The notes under the pieces were generated by a model that saw only the letters and a program-made list of their open reading frames with translations, was not told the DNA's origin and did not search any database. Below, piece by piece: positions 25,033 to 33,782 of a stretch of 64,000 nt of DNA. The number at the start of each line of letters is the position of its first letter. Position 1 is the stretch's first letter. Origin of the DNA: CALLMM01 sp964429855 (lineage in GTDB: Bacteria; Armatimonadota; Chthonomonadetes; Chthonomonadales; CAJBBX01); NCBI GenBank assembly GCA_964429855.1, contig CAYSDM010000014.1:14675-78674 (forward strand), written 5' to 3'. A program made the position numbers and the translations under genes.

Positions 25033-26544
25033 TTACCCTGAATAGAGACCCAGCGTCTGGATCATGGGAACCGCTTTGTACTTTTCGAACGACCATCGGA
25101 TGCGCGAGGCGGTGACCTTCTCAAACCGATCCAGTTTTCGATGCCCGATGGTTGTTCCTTTCACGATGGTTTTCCACTCTCCACCTTCCCAGAACTCAAT
25201 GCGATAGGCTTCTATTCGCTGCCCTTCTGCAATGAACTCCTTCGTTTCAGCAATACTGAAAGAAACAGGCGACTTCCACTCCATCTCCACCGTTGCCGTT
25301 TCGCTTCCCTCTTCAGGAGACCAGTAGGTTTTGAGATTGTTATCTACAACATTCGCAATCCGCGTTCCCTTTGCCGTCGCGCTTGCGGCGATTGCTGCAC
25401 GTTTTGCCAGATTATTATGGAAGATTCGATCCAACTCTTTCCGAAACTCCTTCAGTCGTTGAACATCAGGATCGGCAAAAAGTCCCCGCGTATTGGGCGG
25501 GACATTGAGCAGCAGAAGGCTATTGCGCCCTACGGACTGAAAGTAGATTTTCGTCAGGTGATCGAGTGATTTTACTTTTTCATCCTCTGCTGCGTGCCAG
25601 AACCAGCCGGGACGTATAGAGACATCCGACTCGCCCGGCATCCAGTGCGTGCCATCCGGATAGCCGTGTTGATAGGCAGCCTGAACCTTCGCGCTCCATC
25701 CCTCTTTCTGACTCAGTTCGATAAAATGTGCCGGGTCGAATGTAGACCAGCAGGGGTCTCCGGCAGTTCCATCCTCATTGCCTATCCATCGAATATCCGG
25801 CGTCATCTCGATTGGCGCGAAGATAACGGCATTGGGCTGACATTTACGAATGATCGCTTCGAACGCCTCAAAGTCATAAACCTGCCTCTTTCCGTTCGGT
25901 CCTTCCCCGTTGGCTCCATCCAGCCAGACCTCCGCAACCTCCCCATACTCCGTCAGAAGCTCTGTCAGTTGATTGACATAGTACCGATTATAAGCCGGGG
26001 AGTCCCCGTAAGAGGGTTCGTGTCTGTCCCAGGGGGAGAGATATATCCCCATCTTTATTTTCGCCGCATGACAGGCGTTTGCGAATTCGCGCACTACATC
26101 CCCTTTACCGTTCTTCCAGGGGCTGTTTTTCACGGAATGATCCGTATATTTACTGCGCCACAGACAGAAGCCGTCATGATGTTTTGCCGTCAGGATCACA
26201 TAGCGAAAACCCGCCTCTTTTGCCGTTTGAACCCACTGTTCCGCGTTCAGGTCTGTCGGGTTGAAAATACGGGGGTCTTCCGTTCCCTCCCCCCACTCGC
26301 GATTGGTGAAAGTATTAACGCCAAAATGGACAAACATCGTCATTTCGGATTGCTGCCATGCTAACTGCTGTCGGGTAGGTTTTACCATAGCCGGGATCCT
26401 GTGCCTGTGGAATGTTTTGCCTGTCGCATTTTGCTCTGCAAGAAGACTCGCAAGCGCCATTGTGGTTACCGATTTACCGATAAATTCTCTTCGACTCACC
26501 TCATGACTTCTGGATAGGTGTTGATCCTTCCTATAACAGTTCAT
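25033..26544 (-). CDS. Tat-exported alpha-L-fucosidase (GH29)
   Basis: 503 residues. The N-terminus has a twin-arginine signal: SRREFIGKSVTTMALASLLA. The GH29 barrel follows with QSEMTMFVHFGVNTFTNREW, FRYVILTAKHHDGFCLW (the conserved H-H-D segment) near residue 120 and EVWLDGANGEGPNGKRQ with the nucleophile Asp near residue 206. A C-terminal beta domain of about 130 residues (ATVEMEWKSPVSFSIAETKE) looks like a discoidin-type carbohydrate-binding module. It probably hydrolyses fucosides outside the cytoplasm. The ATG follows GGGAGCAGGCG. It is transcribed divergently from pcrA. Confidence 0.88.
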   Translation of the reverse strand: MNCYRKDQHLSRSHEVSRREFIGKSVTTMALASLLAEQNATGKTFHRHRIPAMVKPTRQQLAWQQSEMTMFVHFGVNTFTNREWGEGTEDPRIFNPTDLNAEQWVQTAKEAGFRYVILTAKHHDGFCLWRSKYTDHSVKNSPWKNGKGDVVREFANACHAAKIKMGIYLSPWDRHEPSYGDSPAYNRYYVNQLTELLTEYGEVAEVWLDGANGEGPNGKRQVYDFEAFEAIIRKCQPNAVIFAPIEMTPDIRWIGNEDGTAGDPCWSTFDPAHFIELSQKEGWSAKVQAAYQHGYPDGTHWMPGESDVSIRPGWFWHAAEDEKVKSLDHLTKIYFQSVGRNSLLLLNVPPNTRGLFADPDVQRLKEFRKELDRIFHNNLAKRAAIAASATAKGTRIANVVDNNLKTYWSPEEGSETATVEMEWKSPVSFSIAETKEFIAEGQRIEAYRIEFWEGGEWKTIVKGTTIGHRKLDRFEKVTASRIRWSFEKYKAVPMIQTLGLYSG

Positions 26545-26752
26545 CGCCTGCTCCCGTGATGGTCTTCTTTCAGTTAATTTCTAAGTTTTCCTATTCGCTT
26601 CCTGTCATCCAATTTCTAATTACATGTATGAGTTGGAAAAGATAACAGATTAACCACTTTACTGAACAACGGTTCCTGAACCGATTGATAGACATCATAC
26701 CTTCTCTGATAACTGATTTGCACCTACGAGCAGGGCAGCGAACGCGATATAG

Positions 26753-26758
26753 TATAAT
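26753..26758 (+). promoter_or_regulatory. -10 box of pcrA
   Basis: TATAAT lies 16 bases before the ATG and just before the GGAGG ribosome-binding site, giving a very short leader. The -35 element is weak. Confidence 0.5.
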
Positions 26759-26774
26759 AGAGCGGAGGTACAAC

Positions 26775-29009
26775 ATGCCTGAAAAGGACGGGGTGAATTC
26801 GCTCCTCGAAAAACTTAATGAAGCGCAGCGCGAGGCTGTAACCTGTACGGAAGGTCCCCTGCTTATCTTTGCGGGAGCCGGTTCTGGCAAAACCCGTGTA
26901 CTGACTCACCGTGTCGCCTATCTGATCGCTTCCAGAGGCGTCGCCCCCCGCAGCATTCTCGCAGTCACCTTCACCAATAAAGCGGCGCAGGAGATGCGCG
27001 AACGTATCCTCTCCCTTATCGGTCAAAGCAAGACCTCTCTATGGATCGGAACCTTCCATGCCACCTGTGCGCGAATCCTGCGCGAGTCGGGCGATATGAT
27101 CGGGCTGGATCGCGATTTTCTGGTCTATGATGACGGCGATCAACTCGTACTGATTCGCGAGTGCATGGCGCAACTCTATCTGGATGATAAGCGTTTTGCT
27201 CCACGCGCCATTCTTTCACAGATAAGCCGCGCAAAAGAGAAGCTGATAACTCCCGATAACTATGCTCAGCACTATCGAGGCTTTTTCGAGGATATCTGTG
27301 GCAAAGTTTACGAACTCTATACCGAGAAGCTGCGTAATAATCGCGCCCTCGACTTTGATGACCTGTTGTCAATGACGGTTCGCCTGTTCGAACAGCGCCC
27401 GGAAGCGCTGGAGAGGTATCAAACGCGGTTTCATTACATTCTGGTGGATGAGTATCAGGACGTAAACTATGTTCAGTACCGATTCTTGAAGCTGCTGGCG
27501 CAAAAACATCGCAACCTCTGCGTGGTGGGCGATGACGATCAGAGCATCTACATGTTCCGGGGAGCCGATGTCTCGCTGATGCTCCAGTTTGAGCGCGACT
27601 ATCCCGAAGCGCGTGTGGTTAAGTTGGAGCAGAACTATCGCTCCACGCAAACGATCCTCGATGCCGCATATGAGGTAGTGTCTCGCAATCCCACACGTAA
27701 GGAGAAACGGCTCTGGACACAGAACGAATCGGGTAATCCTCTCCAGCGCGCAGAACTGGCAAACGAACAGGAAGAGGCGCTATATGTCCTGCGTAAGATA
27801 CAGGATGAGACTCTCTCAAGGCGTAGAAACTATCGAGACTTCGCTATTCTCTATCGCACAAATGCGCAGTCGCGTATCTTTGAAGAGGTGTTTGTAAACT
27901 TCCGAACCCCCTACAAGATCGTTGGGGGCGTGCGTTTCTATGAACGAAAAGAGGTGAAAGACCTGATCGCCTATCTGCGGGTCATTCAGAATCCGCTGGA
28001 CAGCGTCAGTCTGAAACGGATTATCAATACGCCTGCGAGGGGTATCGGGGCGCAAACCCTCAAAACAGTGGAGGATCAGGCGCAGCAGGCGAATAGAACT
28101 CCCTGGGATATGGTGATGGAGGCGCATCTTATACCGAATCTCTCCTCTCGCGCTAAATCGCTGCTTTCCTCCTTCGCCTCCCTTATTCTGGATATCAGGA
28201 ACCGGAGAGAGAGAGCAACCGTCACTGAACTGATGGAGTTGACACTGGACAAGACCGGTTATCTGCGGGAACTGGAGTCCGATAACAGCATCGAGTCCCA
28301 ATCGCGCGCGGAGAACGTTCGAGAGCTTCTCACGGTCACCACGCGCTTTGACCTGGATGAGGAGATTGAAGATCATTCCCTCTCCTCCTTTCTGGAACAG
28401 GTCTCTCTCGTTTCCGATCTGGATTCGCTGGATGCTTCGGCGGATGCGGTAACAATGATGACTCTGCACTCTGCCAAGGGACTGGAGTTTCCGGTTGTGT
28501 TTCTGGTCGGAATGGAAGAGGGCGTCTTTCCGCATATGCGCTCTATGAACTCGGATCGCGAACTGGAGGAGGAGCGCCGTCTTTGCTATGTGGGAATAAC
28601 CCGTGCCAGAGATCAACTCTATCTGACCAGCGCTTATCGTCGAACCATATTCGGTTCCGGTTCGAATAATGCGCCCTCACGCTTTCTACGCGAGATCCCT
28701 GAACATCTCTTTCATCGCTCAACTGTTTCTAGCTACATACCGGAAGACGAACCGGCTGCCTCTGTTCGCCCCAGAGCCTACACACGCTGGAATGAGACCT
28801 CGCAGGAAGCGCAGGTCATTGCCCGTAAACCTGTCTCCAAAGGCGGCTTCAAGGTGGGTGACAAAGTCAGGCACGAGACGTTTGGGGTCGGCGTAGTGTT
28901 GAACGTTCAAGAAGTGAACAATGATCTGCAGCTTTCGGTCGCTTTTCCCAATGCAGGCGTAAAAAAACTTCTGCAGTCTTTTGCCCGACTGACGAAAGTT
29001 AACTCATAA
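26775..29009 (+). CDS. pcrA: ATP-dependent DNA helicase PcrA/UvrD
   Basis: 744 residues of superfamily 1A. The Q motif is NEAQREAVT, motif I is FAGAGSGKTRVLTHR near residue 38, motif II is DEYQDVN, and motif III is VVGDDDQSIYMFRGA. Motif V is MMTLHSAKGLEFPVVFLVGMEEG, and motif VI is EERRLCYVGITRARDQL. The C-terminal RNA-polymerase-binding Tudor-like domain ends KVRHETFGVGVVLNVQ. The protein unwinds DNA in repair and removes RecA or stalled polymerase. I place the start at MPEKDG because GGAGG precedes it; an upstream ATG at 26685 lacks a ribosome-binding site and lies before the promoter. Housekeeping gene. Confidence 0.95.
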   Translation: MPEKDGVNSLLEKLNEAQREAVTCTEGPLLIFAGAGSGKTRVLTHRVAYLIASRGVAPRSILAVTFTNKAAQEMRERILSLIGQSKTSLWIGTFHATCARILRESGDMIGLDRDFLVYDDGDQLVLIRECMAQLYLDDKRFAPRAILSQISRAKEKLITPDNYAQHYRGFFEDICGKVYELYTEKLRNNRALDFDDLLSMTVRLFEQRPEALERYQTRFHYILVDEYQDVNYVQYRFLKLLAQKHRNLCVVGDDDQSIYMFRGADVSLMLQFERDYPEARVVKLEQNYRSTQTILDAAYEVVSRNPTRKEKRLWTQNESGNPLQRAELANEQEEALYVLRKIQDETLSRRRNYRDFAILYRTNAQSRIFEEVFVNFRTPYKIVGGVRFYERKEVKDLIAYLRVIQNPLDSVSLKRIINTPARGIGAQTLKTVEDQAQQANRTPWDMVMEAHLIPNLSSRAKSLLSSFASLILDIRNRRERATVTELMELTLDKTGYLRELESDNSIESQSRAENVRELLTVTTRFDLDEEIEDHSLSSFLEQVSLVSDLDSLDASADAVTMMTLHSAKGLEFPVVFLVGMEEGVFPHMRSMNSDRELEEERRLCYVGITRARDQLYLTSAYRRTIFGSGSNNAPSRFLREIPEHLFHRSTVSSYIPEDEPAASVRPRAYTRWNETSQEAQVIARKPVSKGGFKVGDKVRHETFGVGVVLNVQEVNNDLQLSVAFPNAGVKKLLQSFARLTKVNS

Positions 29010-29031
29010 CGGAAAGAACAAGGAGATAATC

Positions 29032-29544
29032 GTGAGACACAAGACAATCCTGCTTGGATCTGTGGCGTTTCTTATTTGCACAGCGTTGCCGACGATAGCT
29101 CAGCGTGATCCGAATGCCGCCGTCCGTCAGGCGATCCTGCAGCAGTATCGGCGTATGGAGACCGCACTGGCAAAGAAAGATATCAATGAGGCGGTGAAAA
29201 TCTGTCTTCCGAATGCTCAGTTCAAATCGAAGAACATGCCGACTGTCAATGTTGAGCAGTGGAAGCAGATGGCGGCGCAGACTCTGCCCTCGTTCCAGAG
29301 CCTGAAAATCTCCACACGCATCGATTCACTCAAAGTGAAAGGAAATGAGGCGACAGTGGAGATATCTCAGATAATGGAGGCGAAAGTCAACAATCCACAA
29401 ACAAATAAGGTCTCAATACTGCGTTCCGAACAGAAATCCCGTGATATCTGGATGAAATCCGGGCCTGGCTGGCTTCTGAAACTCTCCGACACCTACTCGG
29501 AAAAATCCACACTGGATGGTAAGCTTCTACCCGGCAGCGGTTAG
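29032..29544 (+). CDS. secreted NTF2-like (DUF4440-type) protein
   Basis: 170 residues from a GTG start preceded by AAGGAG. A signal peptide (KTILLGSVAFLICTALPTIA) ends near residue 23. The mature part begins with the helix VRQAILQQYRRMETALAKKD, then strands ISTRIDSLKVKGNEATVEIS and a WLLKLSD end, as in SnoaL/DUF4440 proteins. No catalytic residues can be assigned. It lies 22 bases after pcrA, so it may be read through from that gene. A perfect hairpin follows the stop. Confidence 0.7.
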   Translation: MRHKTILLGSVAFLICTALPTIAQRDPNAAVRQAILQQYRRMETALAKKDINEAVKICLPNAQFKSKNMPTVNVEQWKQMAAQTLPSFQSLKISTRIDSLKVKGNEATVEISQIMEAKVNNPQTNKVSILRSEQKSRDIWMKSGPGWLLKLSDTYSEKSTLDGKLLPGSG

Positions 29545-29566
29545 TCCAAATCTGACCGTTTTATCC

Positions 29567-29594
29567 TGGAGGCAGATGCTCAATTCTGCCTCCA
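29567..29594 (+). terminator. hairpin between the NTF2-like gene and mnmE
   Basis: A perfect 10-bp stem (TGGAGGCAGA / TCTGCCTCCA) with an 8-base loop, followed by TTTCG. It is a moderate terminator. Confidence 0.55.
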
Positions 29595-29606
29595 TTTCGC
29601 ATAGAC

Positions 29607-31001
29607 ATGAAGCCGATCCTCAACGATACCATTGCTGCCATTGCCACGCCTCCCGGAGAAGGCGCGATCAGTATTGTCCGTATTTCAGGACCCCTTGCTC
29701 TCCCCATTGCAGACAATATCTTTATCTGCGCTTCCCAAAAGCTGCCTTCCAATCTCCCCTCCCACACCATTCATTACGGCATCCTGCACGATCCAGTTCA
29801 CAGCGAGCAGATAGATGACGCGCTGATGATGATCTTTCGCGCTCCTCGCTCCTACACCGGCGAAGATGTCATTGAGTTCTCCTGTCATGGAGGCTCCGTT
29901 ACCACCGGGCGCGTTCTGACTCTGTCGCTTCGCTCCGGGGCAAGAATGGCTGAACCGGGCGAGTTTACGCTGCGGGCGTTTCTAAACGGCAAAATGGATC
30001 TGGCGCAGGCGGAGGCGGTCAGCGATCAGATTCGCGCAAAGACAGAGACAGCGCATCGAATCGCGCTGCGCCAGAGAGCCGGAACTCTCTCTCAGCGAAT
30101 AGGAGAGATAAAACATCGGTTGGTTGGACTGCTTGCGGCTGTCGAGGTGACCATTGATTTCTCGGAGGAGGCGGGTGAACTCGATTATACAATGATGGTG
30201 GAAGGGCTACGCCAGATACGGGAAGAGCTGGAATCGCTGATCCGCTCTGCCGGATACGGTCGAATCTATCGCGAAGGCATCCGAATGGTCATTATCGGTC
30301 GTCCAAACGTGGGAAAATCGAGTCTGCTGAATGCGTTGCTGCGCGAGAATCGCGCCATCGTAACGTCCATTGCCGGCACAACGCGCGATCTGATCGAGGA
30401 GTCGGCGAATATCCGGGGAATACCGCTCGTTGCCATTGACACGGCTGGTATACGGGAGACGGAAGATACCATTGAGAAGATCGGCGTGGAACGCGCCAGA
30501 GAGGCCATAGAAGGAGCCTCATTGATTCTTTATGTGCTGGATGCTTCCACAGATACGACGGACGACGATCCAGTCATTTCCACGATGCTGGATAACAGAC
30601 CTCATATCCGTGTCTACAATAAGATAGACCTGCTGCGCGAATCGCAAAGAGAGTGTCTGTCTGGTTCTATAACAAACAACGGAACCTCCTCGCTTACTAT
30701 ATCTGTCATAAACGGATGGGGCATGGATGCTCTGGAGGAGGCGATAGAAAAGGCGATCCTCGGCGGAGAACTATCAGACAGTGAAACAGCGATCATCAGC
30801 AATATTCGTCACCAGCGCGCTCTGGAACAGGCTCGCGACAGTCTTCTGGAGGCAGAAGAGACCGCGCGCAGGCAGTTACCGCACGATTTCATCTCGATTG
30901 ATATACGCGCCGCGCTGGACGCTCTGGGATTGATCACCGGAGAGACGGCGACGGCAGAGATCATTCATCGCATTTTCCAGGACTTTTGCATCGGGAAGTA
31001 G
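29607..31001 (+). CDS. mnmE: tRNA modification GTPase MnmE
   Basis: 464 residues, full length. The N-terminal folate-binding TrmE domain has DTIAAIATPPGEGAISIVRISGP. The inserted G domain has GRPNVGKSSLLNALL (G1) near residue 232, GTTRD (G2), DTAGIRET (G3) and YNKIDL (G4). The C-terminus ends FCIGK, matching the CIGK formyl-transfer motif. With MnmG it makes the 5-carboxymethylaminomethyl group on wobble uridine of certain tRNAs. The gene has no obvious Shine-Dalgarno; it starts 13 bases after a hairpin. MnmG is not in the window. Confidence 0.95.
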   Translation: MKPILNDTIAAIATPPGEGAISIVRISGPLALPIADNIFICASQKLPSNLPSHTIHYGILHDPVHSEQIDDALMMIFRAPRSYTGEDVIEFSCHGGSVTTGRVLTLSLRSGARMAEPGEFTLRAFLNGKMDLAQAEAVSDQIRAKTETAHRIALRQRAGTLSQRIGEIKHRLVGLLAAVEVTIDFSEEAGELDYTMMVEGLRQIREELESLIRSAGYGRIYREGIRMVIIGRPNVGKSSLLNALLRENRAIVTSIAGTTRDLIEESANIRGIPLVAIDTAGIRETEDTIEKIGVERAREAIEGASLILYVLDASTDTTDDDPVISTMLDNRPHIRVYNKIDLLRESQRECLSGSITNNGTSSLTISVINGWGMDALEEAIEKAILGGELSDSETAIISNIRHQRALEQARDSLLEAEETARRQLPHDFISIDIRAALDALGLITGETATAEIIHRIFQDFCIGK

Positions 31002-31138
31002 CATTCGAAAACCCATCTCTTGCCCCGTTTACACCCCTGCCCCTTCTGTGCTAAACTACTCCGGTTTTCCTGATTTTCGTCACACAACCGGTTATAAACA
31101 GTAGTATAAATCAGCGATCTAAAGGGGTTCCCCCATCT

Positions 31139-32959
31139 ATGTCTGAAGTTCGATCCATACTGGCGACCGACTGCGGCAGCACAACCACCAAAGCCATTCT
31201 GATAGAGAAGCGCGGTACCGAATACCGCCTCATCGTGCGTGGCGAAGCTCCCACCACCGTGGAAGCTCCCTTCGACGATGTGACCGTCGGGGTGATCAAT
31301 GCCGTGCGCGAAGTGGAGGAACTTTCCGGAAAAACGCTGATCGGTGCGGACGGATTGATCATCACGCCCGCAAAGGATGATAAGATCGGCGTAGATCTCT
31401 ATCTATCCACCTCCAGCGCAGGCGGAGGTCTGCAAATGACCGTCGCCGGTGTGGTGAAGGCGATGAGCGCAGAGAGCGCGCAGAGAGCCGCCCTCGGCGC
31501 TGGCGCGATCATCATTGACGTGATTGCGGTGGATGACGGGCGGAAAGACTACCAGAAGGTGGAGCGTATTCGTCAGCTTCGCCCCGATATGATTCTGATG
31601 TCTGGAGGCACGGATGGAGGAACCGTAAACCATCTGGTGGAGCTTGCAGAGATGCTTGTCTCCGCCGATCCGAAGCCTCGTCTGGGTCTCGGCGCGAACC
31701 TGCCGGTTATCTATGCAGGCAATAAAGACGCCTTTTCCCCGGTACAGGAGCTTCTGGAAGGACGGGTGGAACTGAGACAGGTGGACAATCTTCGCCCCAC
31801 ACTGGAGCGGGAGAACCTGCTTCCGGCGCGTGAAGCGATTCACGATCTGTTCCTGGAACATGTCATGCAGCAGGCTCCTGGCTACAGCAAACTCTCCACA
31901 TGGGTCAGTCAGGGGATTATGTCCACTCCCAACGCGGTGGGCAAGATTATGCAGACCATTGCCAACCAGCGTAATATCACGGTTCTGGGCGTGGATATCG
32001 GGGGGGCTACCACCGACGTATTCTCCGTCTTCCGCAACGAAGCGGGAGACAGTGTATTCAACCGCACCGTCTCCGCCAATCTGGGTATGAGCTACTCCAT
32101 CTGTAATGTTCTCACCGAGGCGAAAACGGAGAACATCAATCGCTGGCTGCCTTTTGAAATTTCGGAAGCGGAGCTTCGCAATCAGCTTCGCAACAAGATG
32201 ATCCGTCCGACCACCATTCCGCAGCGTTTGATGGACCTGATGATCGAGCAGGCGGTCGCCCGTGAGGCTTTGCGGCTTGCGTTCGATCACCATAAGTCAC
32301 TGGCAAGAGGCTTGACGGGCATTCAGCAGCAGCGCACGATCGGTGAAGCGCTCTCCCAGGATGCCTCCGGGAAGACGCTGGTTAATATGATGCATCTCGA
32401 CATGATCGTTGGCAGCGGGGGCGTTCTATCTCACGCGCCGCGCCGGTCCCAGTCCGCGATGATGATGATGGATGCCTATCAGCCGGAGGGGGTAACGCTG
32501 CTCACAGTGGACTCGATCTTCATGATGCCGCAGCTTGGCATCCTCTCCACGATCCATGAAGAGGCGGCAACGCAGGTTTTCGAAAGAGACTGCCTTATCT
32601 ATCTGGGAACCTGTATAGCGCCGGTCGGAAACGCGAAAGAGGGCGAGGAGTGCGTAAAGGTACAGTTTCAGGGAGAGACCACATCCATACCTTACGGGAC
32701 GATCTCCGTCATTCCATTTGGCTTCTTATCTGGCGACGAGGGAGAACCAAAGCGCGCTGAAGCGGTGATCGAACCGGCACGAACCTTCGATGTTGGCGCA
32801 GGGAAAGGTCGTCCGCGCACAGTCACTGTTACCGGCGGGGTCGTGGGCTTGATTATTGATGCCCGCGGCCGCCCTCTTGCGCTTCCAGCAGACAACGCCA
32901 CGCGCATGCGGAAGCTGCGCGAATGGATGACCGCCCTGGGCGTTCCCTGTGATGTATAA
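31139..32959 (+). CDS. MutL/GlmL-family protein (glutamate mutase L-like)
   Basis: 606 residues of the MutL family (ASKHA fold), normally the accessory protein of coenzyme-B12 glutamate or ornithine mutases. The phosphate-1 loop is ATDCGSTTTKAILIE at the N-terminus, the second phosphate loop is GVDIGGATTDVFSVF near residue 285, and GGVLSHAP lies near 425. The C-terminal 120 residues form a beta-rich domain (TTSIPYGTISVIPFGF) not needed for the ATPase fold. No mutase subunit is visible nearby, so its client is unknown. The start follows AAAGGGG, with a TATAAA box upstream. The same transcript may continue into the pilin-like and KOW-like genes. Confidence 0.85.
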   Translation: MSEVRSILATDCGSTTTKAILIEKRGTEYRLIVRGEAPTTVEAPFDDVTVGVINAVREVEELSGKTLIGADGLIITPAKDDKIGVDLYLSTSSAGGGLQMTVAGVVKAMSAESAQRAALGAGAIIIDVIAVDDGRKDYQKVERIRQLRPDMILMSGGTDGGTVNHLVELAEMLVSADPKPRLGLGANLPVIYAGNKDAFSPVQELLEGRVELRQVDNLRPTLERENLLPAREAIHDLFLEHVMQQAPGYSKLSTWVSQGIMSTPNAVGKIMQTIANQRNITVLGVDIGGATTDVFSVFRNEAGDSVFNRTVSANLGMSYSICNVLTEAKTENINRWLPFEISEAELRNQLRNKMIRPTTIPQRLMDLMIEQAVAREALRLAFDHHKSLARGLTGIQQQRTIGEALSQDASGKTLVNMMHLDMIVGSGGVLSHAPRRSQSAMMMMDAYQPEGVTLLTVDSIFMMPQLGILSTIHEEAATQVFERDCLIYLGTCIAPVGNAKEGEECVKVQFQGETTSIPYGTISVIPFGFLSGDEGEPKRAEAVIEPARTFDVGAGKGRPRTVTVTGGVVGLIIDARGRPLALPADNATRMRKLREWMTALGVPCDV

Positions 32960-33107
32960 GTGCGAGGCTGCACGCTTCAGGAACCTCCATATCCGGGAAA
33001 AACGTGTAAGACAGACACGAATCCTCTTCCGTATCTATATAAGTGGAGAGGGTATGCCATTTCCCTTCACCGAATCCTGAGCAACCGGTTGAAAGGTATC
33101 TTCCAGA

Positions 33108-33767
33108 ATGCAGCCGCCAACGACTAAACGCGCATCGTTACGATTAGGCGCAAAAGAGAGAATTCGACTGCAGAACTGTTCCATCGCGCTGATCGTCGCT
33201 GTGATGGCTTTTGCGCTCTATCCCTATATTCTTTCGCTACGCAGCACGCGCGATTTCCAGACATGTCAGACCAATGTACAGAAGATTGCCAAAGCGATCA
33301 GCATGTACTCCGGTATGTACGATGATACGCTTCCGCTGGCATCCACGTGGATGGACGCTGCCAGAGGCAATATGACCTCCACCACCGGAAGCGGTTTTAC
33401 GGTGAACAGATATTTCCAGTGTCCGATTGACAGTTCTGGCGCGCCGTCCAGTTATACCTACAACCAGTTGCTGGAAGGCTTATCTCTCTCCACACGCCCG
33501 GCGGATGAGCAGGGAATTGAACGCCGACGCGCCCTGGGCAGGATCGAAAATGCTGCGCTAGTAATCGAAAAGCATGGCAGTTTGGAGAATGCCAGCATCC
33601 CGCTGCCGGACTGGATTGCTGTCTTGCGTGAGGCGACTCTCGCTCATCCGGTCCCGGCTAAGACTGGAAGCCTGATTTTTGGAAAATTGACCGCCGCATC
33701 GAAAAGTGAAGAGAAGCTCAAAACGCTCTCATTAGACTCTCGCGGCAATCCCCGCAGGGGATTTTAA
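33108..33767 (+). CDS. membrane-anchored pilin-like protein
   Basis: 219 residues. A cytoplasmic basic N-terminus of about 20 residues is followed by one membrane helix (CSIALIVAVMAFALYPYILS). Then comes the segment CQTNVQKIAKAISMYSGMYD, which is typical of the DUF1559/type II secretion pseudopilins found in Planctomycetes and Armatimonadota-like bacteria. The consensus prepilin cleavage motif (GFTLIE) is absent, so it may stay anchored. The C-terminal half has no known domain. It sits between the MutL-like gene and the gene at 33783, 15 bases before the latter, which suggests a shared role. GAAAGG precedes the ATG. Confidence 0.65.
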   Translation: MQPPTTKRASLRLGAKERIRLQNCSIALIVAVMAFALYPYILSLRSTRDFQTCQTNVQKIAKAISMYSGMYDDTLPLASTWMDAARGNMTSTTGSGFTVNRYFQCPIDSSGAPSSYTYNQLLEGLSLSTRPADEQGIERRRALGRIENAALVIEKHGSLENASIPLPDWIAVLREATLAHPVPAKTGSLIFGKLTAASKSEEKLKTLSLDSRGNPRRGF

Positions 33768-33782
33768 GAGGAGGAGGAACGA

